This document shows positions 56,816 through 64,000 of a stretch of 64,000 nt of DNA, one piece after another. The stretch is from Thermanaerothrix solaris (GTDB taxonomy: Bacteria > Chloroflexota > Anaerolineae > Anaerolineales > Anaerolineaceae): positions 434,001 to 498,000 of the forward strand of contig NZ_JAUHMF010000001.1 in assembly GCF_032334255.1 (NCBI RefSeq), given 5' to 3'. Both the position numbers and the translations under genes were made by a program. The number at the start of each line of letters is the position of its first letter. Positions within the stretch are counted from its first letter, which is position 1. The notes under the pieces were generated by a model. It was given only the letters and a program-made list of their open reading frames with translations, had not been told where the DNA came from and ran no database searches.

Positions 56816-59038
56816 TTACTTCGTTTCCAATCCCTGACGGACTCGTTCGGGGGTATAAGGAAAAGCGTCATACCACCTTCCGGTGGCCTGGCGCAACGCT
56901 GCAGAAATCGCCGGTGCTAAGGGTAAATAGGGCATCTCTGCCATGCCACGCGCGCCCCAAGGGCCAATTGGATCAGGAATTTCGACAATAAGCGATTCAA
57001 TCTGCTCCGGAATGTCCAACACAGTAGGGATCAGATAAGTCGAAAGGGTCTTGGTCAGTACCTGACCCTCTTGAGTAATGAAGTTTTCCAACAGGGCATA
57101 GCCCGCTGCCTGTACCACCGCCCCCTCGATTTGCCCCTGCACTTGCTGTGGATTGACCGCTTTTCCCACATCGTCGGCGCACCACACATTGACCAAACGT
57201 GCTTGCCCAGTTTCGAGATCCACTTCTACCTCAACGGCTTCGGCAACGTATCCGTAAGCAAAATTTGGCTCCGATTTACCCGTTTCTGGATCCAAAGGGG
57301 TTGTCTTAGGTGGCCGATATTGATAAACGGCTCGCGCTGGGCGTTCTTCGTTTCGCCATTTTTCCAGTGCGAGTTCAGCCGCCCCTCGAATGGCATTACC
57401 CGCCATGAAAGTCATCCGCGATGCTGAGGCGCTTCCGGAATTGAGGGTATAAGCGGTGTCCGATGCTACCAACGAGACTTTTTCAATTGGCACCCCCAAT
57501 GCCTCGGCAGCCATTTGAACGAATACCGTATGTGCCCCCTGCCCAACATCAGCGCCTGCATGGTAAAGGGTAGCCTTTTCAATTTCTGCTCCACCTTCCA
57601 ACTCTATAATCGCCCAACAATTTTCCGGTGCGCCAAAGGAGAAACCCACATTTTTGAAACCACACGCAAACCCTATCGCGCGGCGCAGGTTAGGTGAACC
57701 CTCAACTTGCCACACATATCCTGTTGGGCGCTGCCAACCTTGCTCCGTTTTTTCCCATCCCGCCGCAAGTGCGCAAGTTTCAACCACTTGTTTAATGCTG
57801 ACCCCTTTGGGAAGCGGGGTCCCTACTGAGAGCAAATCGCCTTCATCCAAAAGATTTCGCATCCTAATCTCAACCGGATCCATTCCCAAGGCTTCAGCCA
57901 ATTTATTCATCTGGGATTCAGCCGCAAAGATCGCCTGAGGACCTCCAAAGCCACGGAAAGCACCAGTGGGAATATTGTTGGTATAAACCGCGTAGGAATC
58001 CACTTTTACATTTGGAATGTTATAAGCCCCCGTGCAGAGCAGGGTTGCGTTGCCTAAAACTTTTGTCGAGGTGTAGGCATAAGCCCCACCATCTGCAATT
58101 AGTTCTACCTCTGCAGCGATGACTTTACCTTCACGGTTGGCACCCCACTTGGCCCGGATGTAATAGGGATGACGTTTATGATGCCCGATGATAGACTCTT
58201 CACGCGACCAAACAATTTTCACCGGGCGGTTAATGCCCCGCTGATACAGTCGCCAAGCAGCCAACGCTAACACAATTTGTACCGACATATCCTCGCGCCC
58301 ACCAAAGGCTCCGCCAATGGCCGGGTAAATGACTCGTACTTGATCCTCAGGCAAATTGAGCGCATGAGCGATTTGCTCGCGATCTTCATGCGTCCATTGC
58401 CCGGCGACAACTACGGTAACTCGTCCTTCCTCATCAATATAAGCCACCCCCGCCTCGGGTTGCAGATAAGCATGTTCTTGAAACGGGGTCTCATAATAAC
58501 CTTCGACAATCACATCGGCTTGGGCAAAGGCTTTTTCAACATCACCTTTGCGGATACGATAGCGGCAGAAAACGTTAGAGCCCTTATCGGGGTGTAGCAA
58601 AGGGGCATTCTCTTTCATTGCCTCGCGCGGATCGGTAACCACCGGTAAATCTTCATACTCCACGCGAATGGCCTGGAGGGCCTTTTCGGCAATGGCTTCG
58701 TTTTCCGCCACCACCAATGCGACTTGATCACCGATAAAACGCACGCGATCCGCATACGGCTTATTTGAACCTGGCCCGCATAACACCGGTTGATCAGGCA
58801 TAATCAGGCCATATTCATTAACGGGAACATCTGCTGCGGTAAAGACGGCTATAACCCCTTCCATGCTCAATGCTTCTGAAACATCAATTGACCGAATGCG
58901 TGCATGTGGGCGGTTAGCGAAAAGAATTTTCATATAAGCCTGATTAGGAAAATTGAAATCGCCCGGGTAGAGTGCCTCACCTTTAACTTTTGCGATTGCA
59001 TCCACCCGAGTCACAGATTGCCCAATATATGTGTTCAT
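56816..59038 (-). CDS. molybdenum hydroxylase large subunit (xanthine dehydrogenase family, Mo-binding)
   Basis: Hydroxylates purines or other N-heterocycles at the Mo centre. The 740-residue protein has an N-terminal a/b-hammerhead domain (RVDAIAKVKGEALYPGDFNF) and two Mo-pterin domains (PAIGGAFGGREDMSVQIVLA, PTGAFRGFGGPQAIFAAESQ, HAGADVGQGAHTVFVQMAAE, SGSASASRMTFMAG). The C-terminal catalytic Glu lies in PWGARGMAEMPYLPLAPAI. No in-frame UGA is present. It is smaller than eukaryotic XDH because FAD and FeS domains are separate. Substrate undetermined. Confidence 0.9.
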   Translation of the reverse strand: MNTYIGQSVTRVDAIAKVKGEALYPGDFNFPNQAYMKILFANRPHARIRSIDVSEALSMEGVIAVFTAADVPVNEYGLIMPDQPVLCGPGSNKPYADRVRFIGDQVALVVAENEAIAEKALQAIRVEYEDLPVVTDPREAMKENAPLLHPDKGSNVFCRYRIRKGDVEKAFAQADVIVEGYYETPFQEHAYLQPEAGVAYIDEEGRVTVVVAGQWTHEDREQIAHALNLPEDQVRVIYPAIGGAFGGREDMSVQIVLALAAWRLYQRGINRPVKIVWSREESIIGHHKRHPYYIRAKWGANREGKVIAAEVELIADGGAYAYTSTKVLGNATLLCTGAYNIPNVKVDSYAVYTNNIPTGAFRGFGGPQAIFAAESQMNKLAEALGMDPVEIRMRNLLDEGDLLSVGTPLPKGVSIKQVVETCALAAGWEKTEQGWQRPTGYVWQVEGSPNLRRAIGFACGFKNVGFSFGAPENCWAIIELEGGAEIEKATLYHAGADVGQGAHTVFVQMAAEALGVPIEKVSLVASDTAYTLNSGSASASRMTFMAGNAIRGAAELALEKWRNEERPARAVYQYRPPKTTPLDPETGKSEPNFAYGYVAEAVEVEVDLETGQARLVNVWCADDVGKAVNPQQVQGQIEGAVVQAAGYALLENFITQEGQVLTKTLSTYLIPTVLDIPEQIESLIVEIPDPIGPWGARGMAEMPYLPLAPAISAALRQATGRWYDAFPYTPERVRQGLETK

Positions 59039-59060
59039 AAAGTGACCTCCAAACTACGGC

Positions 59061-59438
59061 TCAGCGCTGCTTTTTTCGGCGTTTCGGATATGAGACCGGG
59101 GGTACATCTAGAGGCCCGTAACGCGAAGGACCGAATAGGCGATAGAGCACATAAGTGAATAATTGAAAAACGGTAAAGATAACCAACATCAACGCCACCG
59201 TTAGAATAATTTTCGCAAACAACAACGGGTCTTTCCCAGGGGCTAATAGATCTGCTGGGATCGTAACCCAATTGCGACGCGAGTTTTCTTCCAGCAGGAC
59301 TAAAGCCCCAAAATAACCCAGTAACGGCGTGAGAATCATCAGTCCAAAACCCACCCCCTGCCAAATAGGGTGCAATTTTGTGCTGGCTTCACGCTCGCTC
59401 ATGGACGGTTGGCGTTTGTAGTCGGTATATTTACCCAT
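59061..59438 (-). CDS. two-helix membrane protein inside the molybdenum hydroxylase operon, unknown function
   Basis: A 125-residue protein with two clear membrane helices (GVGFGLMILTPLLGYFGALV, about residues 30-49, and FAKIILTVALMLVIFTVFQL, about 75-100), separated by a loop, with a basic C-terminal tail (YPKRRKKQR) that should be cytoplasmic. I do not recognise a family. It overlaps the FAD/FeS gene stop by 1 base and precedes the Mo-subunit gene by 22 bases, so it is translated with them. A membrane anchor for the enzyme is one possibility. Confidence 0.65.
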   Translation of the reverse strand: MGKYTDYKRQPSMSEREASTKLHPIWQGVGFGLMILTPLLGYFGALVLLEENSRRNWVTIPADLLAPGKDPLLFAKIILTVALMLVIFTVFQLFTYVLYRLFGPSRYGPLDVPPVSYPKRRKKQR

Positions 59439-60862
59439 CACACCCTCTCCTCATGTTGCTCCGCTGCCCGCTCAATGGCCTGAATGATCTTATAGTATCC
59501 CGTGCACCGGCACAAATTGCCAGTAATCGCATACTGAATGTCCTCAATCGAAGGGCGCGGTTTTTCTTCCAGCAGTTTAACCGCCGACATGATGAACCCA
59601 GGTGTACAATAGCCGCATTGAACCGCACCTTCCTCCACAAACGCTTGTTGCACCGGATGTAAGCGATCACCCTCTGCAATACCTTCAATGGTGCGGATTT
59701 CAGCCTGATGTGCCCGCACCGCTGGAACCATACAACTCATCACGGCAACCCCATCTAAGAAAACGGTACATGCACCACATTCCCCTTCTGCGCAGCCCTC
59801 TTTAGTACCAATGAGGCCTGCTTCCTCGCGCAAGAGCCGTAAAAGGGTTTTGTTTTGACCGGTGCTGAATTCGTAGTGTTTACCATTGATAACGGTTTGA
59901 ATGGGAGTATTATGAGTATGAACAATCGTTTTAGTTAAACCATTCGAATTGGGACTGCTCTTTCCCCACAACAAAACAGGCATATCGGGCAAATTGCCCC
60001 GTTCTTGCCCTTGAGCAATGGCAGTTAACCCGCGTCGGATCAAAACTCCCACCATATAACGCCGATATTCGGCTGATCCGCGGATATCTGAAATAGGGCG
60101 CGCTGCTTGCATGGCCAACTCAGCCGCACGTTGTATCGTTTCCGAATCGAGCGACTTACCCACCAGATAGGCTTCTGCTTCAGTAGCGTGTATAATCGTT
60201 GGGGCTACGGCGCCTAATGTGATGGCTGCCTTGTTCACCCGTTGATTTTCAAAAGTCAACACGATAGCCGCATTGACTACCGATATGGCTTGCGCCCGGC
60301 GCAGGGCATATTTTAAGAAGATTCCGCGTTGATTGGCTTTTAGCGCCGGGAAAACAATATCCACAAGCATTTCATCCGGTTCAAGCACTGTTCGCCGAAC
60401 CCCGGTGTAAAAATCTTTCAGCGCCACCACGCGCTCGCCACGTAATGAGCGCAAACGCACCTTGGCATCTAAAGCCATAAGGGGGGTAATTGTGTCATTT
60501 GCGGGCGAAGCAGTAATGAGGTTCCCGGCGATTGTGCCACGGTTGCGAATCTGAGGCGACCCCACTTCCCAAGTCGCCTGGGCTAATGGCAGTGCGTATT
60601 CTCGGATTAATTTAGAAGCCACACAGTGATTATGAGTTACCAGTGGTCCTAAATGCAGGTTGCCATCCTCGTCCAGGACAATCTGATCCAATTTAGGAAT
60701 ACGAGTTATATCAACCAGGGTTTCAATGCCTTTACGAACACCCCGTTCTATCTCTAAAATAAGATCGGTTGCACCGGCTACCACACGCGCTTTTTCGCGT
60801 TTTTCAGCCAAAACTCTTAATGCATCATCTAAAGATGCCGCGCTGACATAGGTCTGCCACAT
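59438..60862 (-). CDS. molybdenum hydroxylase FAD-binding/2Fe-2S fusion subunit
   Basis: A 474-residue fusion of the usual medium and small subunits. Residues 1-290 are the FAD domain (ARVVAGATDLILEIERGVRK, IRNRGTIAGNLITASPANDT, KYALRRAQAISVVNAAIVLT). A linker near 300 leads to the ferredoxin domain with two 2Fe-2S clusters: CAEGECGACTVFLDG with a later Cys, and QCGYCTPGFIM with GNLCRCTGY. The order FAD-then-FeS in one chain is the reverse of the eukaryotic XDH order. It would serve both Mo subunits of the operon. Overlaps the membrane protein gene by 1 base. Confidence 0.9.
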   Translation of the reverse strand: MWQTYVSAASLDDALRVLAEKREKARVVAGATDLILEIERGVRKGIETLVDITRIPKLDQIVLDEDGNLHLGPLVTHNHCVASKLIREYALPLAQATWEVGSPQIRNRGTIAGNLITASPANDTITPLMALDAKVRLRSLRGERVVALKDFYTGVRRTVLEPDEMLVDIVFPALKANQRGIFLKYALRRAQAISVVNAAIVLTFENQRVNKAAITLGAVAPTIIHATEAEAYLVGKSLDSETIQRAAELAMQAARPISDIRGSAEYRRYMVGVLIRRGLTAIAQGQERGNLPDMPVLLWGKSSPNSNGLTKTIVHTHNTPIQTVINGKHYEFSTGQNKTLLRLLREEAGLIGTKEGCAEGECGACTVFLDGVAVMSCMVPAVRAHQAEIRTIEGIAEGDRLHPVQQAFVEEGAVQCGYCTPGFIMSAVKLLEEKPRPSIEDIQYAITGNLCRCTGYYKIIQAIERAAEQHEERV

Positions 60863-60874
60863 AGGGATTCCTCC

Positions 60875-61675
60875 TTATTGGTTTTCTTTCATCCGCTTTC
60901 CGTTACCACCGTTGCGTAACATGATGATTTCGGCCATGATACTTACAGCAATTTCTTCAGGGGTTTCAGCATTTATTTCCAACCCAATCGGCGAAACTAC
61001 ACGATTAAGCGAGTCTTCTGAAACACCACGCTCCAATAGCGTCTTGCGCGTTACCGCCCAACGGCGCTTTGACCCAATGACACCAATGTATGCTGCCGAG
61101 GTTTCCAGAAGTGCAGGTAAGCCTTCCACATCCACAGCGCTACCACGCGTCGTAAGGATAAGATAGGTTTGCGAGTGGATGCGCAGGTGCTGCGGTAATT
61201 CGGCCATGGGCACCGGATAGAATTCGTCCGCTTCAGGGTTAAATTCGGGGTTACAAAATTCTGGGCGATCATCACAAACTGCAACTCGAAAGCCGAGCCA
61301 TTTCGCCAAGTGAACCACGGCCTTTCCTACGTGGCCTCCCCCAATAACAACGATCATCGGTTTGGGGAGAATCGGTTCCACATAAACCTCCAATTGGCCA
61401 CCGCAAACCCCAGGATCGCCCCGCTGGGGATCAACCATATCATACCGCAACAAGCGAGCCCGTCCATCCTGGATAGCCGCCAGCGCTTCTTTTATAACTC
61501 GACTCTCTAATTCACCACCGCCGACGGTACCTATGAAGTGACCATCGGCATACACTAACATTTTACTTCCGGTGTGGCGAGGCGTGGAGCCCCGTGCATA
61601 AACAATCGTGCACAGAGCCCCAGCCTCGCCCTTTTCCGCCAAGTTGACCACTTCCCGATAAATCTCTTCATTCAT
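60875..61675 (-). CDS. xdhC: XdhC/CoxI-family molybdenum cofactor maturation protein
   Basis: A 266-residue protein with the XdhC_CoxI domain (TIVYARGSTPRHTGSKMLVY, GTVGGGELESRVIKEAL, VCGGQLEVYVEPIL) and the Rossmann-like XdhC_C domain (PMIVVIGGGHVGKAVVHLAK, LTTRGSAVDVEGLPALLETS, YIGVIGSKRR). XdhC binds Mo cofactor, brings about its sulfuration and hands it to the hydroxylase. It lies 12 bases upstream of the FAD/FeS gene start. Confidence 0.9.
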   Translation of the reverse strand: MNEEIYREVVNLAEKGEAGALCTIVYARGSTPRHTGSKMLVYADGHFIGTVGGGELESRVIKEALAAIQDGRARLLRYDMVDPQRGDPGVCGGQLEVYVEPILPKPMIVVIGGGHVGKAVVHLAKWLGFRVAVCDDRPEFCNPEFNPEADEFYPVPMAELPQHLRIHSQTYLILTTRGSAVDVEGLPALLETSAAYIGVIGSKRRWAVTRKTLLERGVSEDSLNRVVSPIGLEINAETPEEIAVSIMAEIIMLRNGGNGKRMKENQ

Positions 61676-61688
61676 AGCCCAACCAACC

Positions 61689-64000
61689 TTATTTCTGTTT
61701 CAACACGCGCCAGACCTTTTCCGGAGTCAATGGATTATCCAGAATATCAGCACCGCATGCATCGAGAACTGCGTTTGCGACGGCCGGCGCCACGCCATCC
61801 ATTGGAATCTCTGCTACAGCCTTAACGCCAAACGGATGAGAGGGTTCAAATGTCTCAACAAAGATGGTCTCCAACTTCGGCATCTCGTTGGCGCGGAAGA
61901 TATGATAATTTAGCCAGTCTTTTTCGCGCGGACGCCCTTGTTCGTCATATTTGAGTTCTTCGCAAACCGCGTACCCTAAGGCTTGGGTCATGCCCCCCTC
62001 AATTTGCCCAGAAGCCGTGATCGGGTTGACGATTACCCCAGAATCCACCGCCATCACCAACCGATCCACCGTCACCTGGCCGGTTTCGATATCTACGGTT
62101 ACCTCGGCAAATTGAGCCGCGAAGGGCGGGGGGGCAACCGGAGAAACATAAGAGCCAATGCCCATAATTTGCTCTTGATCGGCGTGGTGTAGGCTATTGA
62201 GTGCAATCTCTTCCATGGTCACGAAACGTCCATCTGGGGCAATTGCCTTGCGGTCGGCCAAGCGAATTTCCTCAGGTTTCACTGTGCCGTGGCCATTACC
62301 CTGCTCGTTCAGCATCTTCGCTGCTCGGATCCGAATTCGCTCTGCCGCTTGTTGAGCCGCTTTTACGACTGCCGCGCCGGAGATATACGTCGTGCTAGAG
62401 GCATAAGCACCCTTATCAAAGGGGGTGAAATCGGTATCGGAGGAATAGACAATAATATCCTCAAGGGGTACCCCCAAAACCTCTGCTGCCATCTGCGCTA
62501 ACACAGTATCCGAACCGGTGCCTAAATCGGTCGCTCCGACCATCAAGTTGAATGAACCATCATCGTTCATCTTTATTGAGGCGCCTCCCATATCCAGGTA
62601 TGGGATAGCCGTTCCCTGCATAACCATTGCCACACCAATACCACGGCGCAAGTGGGGTTTTCCTGGTACCTGATGCCACTCCGGGTTTCCAAACTTTTGA
62701 TCCCAGCCGATAACAGCTTTGCCCTGGGCGACGCATTCCTCCAAACCAACTGTATGAATGATCTCCGGACGGGGCTCACGTCCTTCGCTCCACGCCGTGC
62801 TGAACGGATGCAACTCACCGGCACGAATGGCATTCTTCAAGCGAAACGCAATCGGATCTAAACCCAAATCGCGGGCTATGCGTTCCATATGGCGCTCAAC
62901 TGCCCAGAACCCCTGAGGGACACCATAGCCCCGAAACGCACCGGAAGGCGGTTTGTTGGTGTAAACCACATCTGCGTAGAAGCGGATATTTGGCGCCTTG
63001 CGATACTCTCCATCACCGACGTACAGCGCCATCGCCTTGTGCCCTGTGTTCCCAGTGACCGTCAAACCATGACAGCCATAAGCGCCGGTATCACTCAGCA
63101 CATACATCGCGTTAGCCGTAATCGTGCCATCCAGTTTAACCCCGGTTTTCATCCGTATTCGCATAGGATGACGCGAACGTGCTGCCGTGAATTCTTCTTC
63201 GCGGGTATAAACGTACATCACAGGGCGGCCGGTTGCAATGGTCAGATGAGCTGCCACATCCTCAATGAGCACTTCTTGTTTTCCGCCAAAGCCGCCGCCA
63301 ATGCGTGGTTTAATCACTCGAATTCGCTTAACCGGCAGACCTAGCACTGGCGCCAAGATACGGCGTACGTGGAATGGCACCTGGGTGCTGGTGCGAATCA
63401 CCAAACGATCATCCTCATCCCAATAGGTAACGACGACATGAGGCTCAATGTGAGACTGTTGAACCTTGGGAACCTCGTACTCAGCCTCATAAATGCGATC
63501 GGCTTCCTGGAAACCCTTTTCGACATCGCCGATGTCTATTCGGATCTGGGCGGCAAGGTTACGTTTTGGATCCGACTCGGCGAAGTTTACATAATCGGGT
63601 TCGTCATGAATGATCGGCGCCCCCTCTTTCAACGCATCCGCCGGATCTAATATTGCCGGAAGTGGTTCATATTCCACTTCTATCAACTTAAGGGCTTGTT
63701 CGGCAATTTCCTCGGTTTCGGCCGCCACGAACGCCACACGATCCCCCACAAACCGCACTTTCTCATCTAATGAGAAAGTATCCAATGGGCCAGGGATAGG
63801 ATCAGATTGGCCGGCAGTGGAATATGGAACGCGCGGAATATCCTTATAGGTTAGTACTGCCGCAACACCGGGCAGCGCACGTGCCTTCGAAACATCGATC
63901 CGCTTTATCCGGGCATGAGCCACTGGGCTATGCAAAACCTTGGCAATTAACATGCCCCTCATCTCGATGTCGGCGGCAAAGGCCGGTTTACCTTGGACTA
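61689..64000 (-). CDS. second molybdenum hydroxylase large subunit (5' end beyond window)
   Basis: At least 770 codons are visible; the frame continues past base 64000, where the last residues read VQGKPAFAADIEMRGMLIAK, the start of the hammerhead domain, so only a short N-terminus is missing. Mo-site motifs are RIGGGFGGKQEVLIEDVAAH, PSGAFRGYGVPQGFWAVERH, GATDLGTGSDTVLAQMAAEV, and the catalytic Glu in GVKAVAEIPMDGVAPAVANA. It differs clearly from the large subunit at 56816, so two enzymes of different specificity may share one FAD/FeS subunit. Confidence 0.9.
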   Translation of the reverse strand, partial: VQGKPAFAADIEMRGMLIAKVLHSPVAHARIKRIDVSKARALPGVAAVLTYKDIPRVPYSTAGQSDPIPGPLDTFSLDEKVRFVGDRVAFVAAETEEIAEQALKLIEVEYEPLPAILDPADALKEGAPIIHDEPDYVNFAESDPKRNLAAQIRIDIGDVEKGFQEADRIYEAEYEVPKVQQSHIEPHVVVTYWDEDDRLVIRTSTQVPFHVRRILAPVLGLPVKRIRVIKPRIGGGFGGKQEVLIEDVAAHLTIATGRPVMYVYTREEEFTAARSRHPMRIRMKTGVKLDGTITANAMYVLSDTGAYGCHGLTVTGNTGHKAMALYVGDGEYRKAPNIRFYADVVYTNKPPSGAFRGYGVPQGFWAVERHMERIARDLGLDPIAFRLKNAIRAGELHPFSTAWSEGREPRPEIIHTVGLEECVAQGKAVIGWDQKFGNPEWHQVPGKPHLRRGIGVAMVMQGTAIPYLDMGGASIKMNDDGSFNLMVGATDLGTGSDTVLAQMAAEVLGVPLEDIIVYSSDTDFTPFDKGAYASSTTYISGAAVVKAAQQAAERIRIRAAKMLNEQGNGHGTVKPEEIRLADRKAIAPDGRFVTMEEIALNSLHHADQEQIMGIGSYVSPVAPPPFAAQFAEVTVDIETGQVTVDRLVMAVDSGVIVNPITASGQIEGGMTQALGYAVCEELKYDEQGRPREKDWLNYHIFRANEMPKLETIFVETFEPSHPFGVKAVAEIPMDGVAPAVANAVLDACGADILDNPLTPEKVWRVLKQK

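Noticed and set aside
1..64000. CRISPR arrays, rRNA genes or prophage.
   Set aside because: No regularly spaced direct repeats, no rRNA-like sequence and no phage structural genes were seen; the only mobile element recognised is the IS near 38 kb.

Overview
The window looks like a chromosomal segment of an uncultured or thermophilic Chloroflexota bacterium, most likely class Anaerolineae. This is inferred from gene content: lipoproteins whose lipobox Cys is followed by a Pro/Thr-rich linker, sugar ABC importers without their own ATPase, an Asp23-like gene next to nusB, and many molybdenum hydroxylase genes. No rRNA or marker gene is present to fix the taxonomy. Base composition is near 50% GC, except for a GC-richer insertion sequence (about 37.6-39.1 kb) and an AT-rich gap (13.6-14.6 kb).

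Layout: (1) 1-3.4 kb, minus strand: aromatic amino acid operon aroH-aroF-tyrA-aroA. It is preceded by a sigma70-type promoter and a ribosome-mediated attenuator whose 25-residue leader peptide carries a run of Phe, Tyr and Trp codons. This is the clearest regulatory system in the window. (2) 3.5-5.3 kb: serC and an O-methyltransferase, convergent on a shared terminator. (3) 5.5-13.6 kb, plus strand: a ten-gene, membrane-bound group 4 [NiFe]-hydrogenase that resembles a reduced complex I with two antiporter-like subunits. (4) 13.6-14.6 kb: AT-rich gap with a response-regulator remnant. (5) 14.7-26.6 kb, plus strand: alpha-galactoside utilisation (GH4 and GH36 glycosidases, an amidohydrolase, a SIS-domain sugar isomerase, two ABC importers). 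(6) 26.8-27.8 kb: azlCD exporter. (7) 27.9-37.4 kb, minus strand: sugar-acid operon with KDPG aldolase, IclR regulator, KDG-type kinase, SDR dehydrogenase and a ribose-type ABC importer.

(8) 37.5-40.6 kb: tRNA-Asp with its own promoter and terminator, then an insertion sequence that has run into the 3' end of a gluconokinase gene, then a VOC dioxygenase. (9) 40.9-45.8 kb, plus: asp23-like, nusB, a large multidomain lipoprotein, and pckA. (10) 45.9-48 kb, minus: prepilin peptidase and an MFS transporter. (11) 48.1-53.1 kb, plus: an MrfA/MrfB-type DNA repair pair (the helicase carries an embedded HNH domain), a methyltransferase and two small genes. (12) 53.1-64 kb, minus: a class IV aminotransferase, then a molybdenum hydroxylase operon with two Mo-binding subunits, an FAD/2Fe-2S fusion, XdhC, YqeB, a YqeC-MocA fusion, a second MocA-like enzyme and a small membrane protein inside the operon.

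Together the genes suggest a heterotroph that ferments or respires plant-derived sugars (galactosides, sugar acids) and purine- or N-heterocycle-type substrates. The hydrogenase would dispose of reductant as H2 while pumping ions. No CRISPR array, rRNA or phage was seen. All functional assignments come from reading motifs; no database search was possible.
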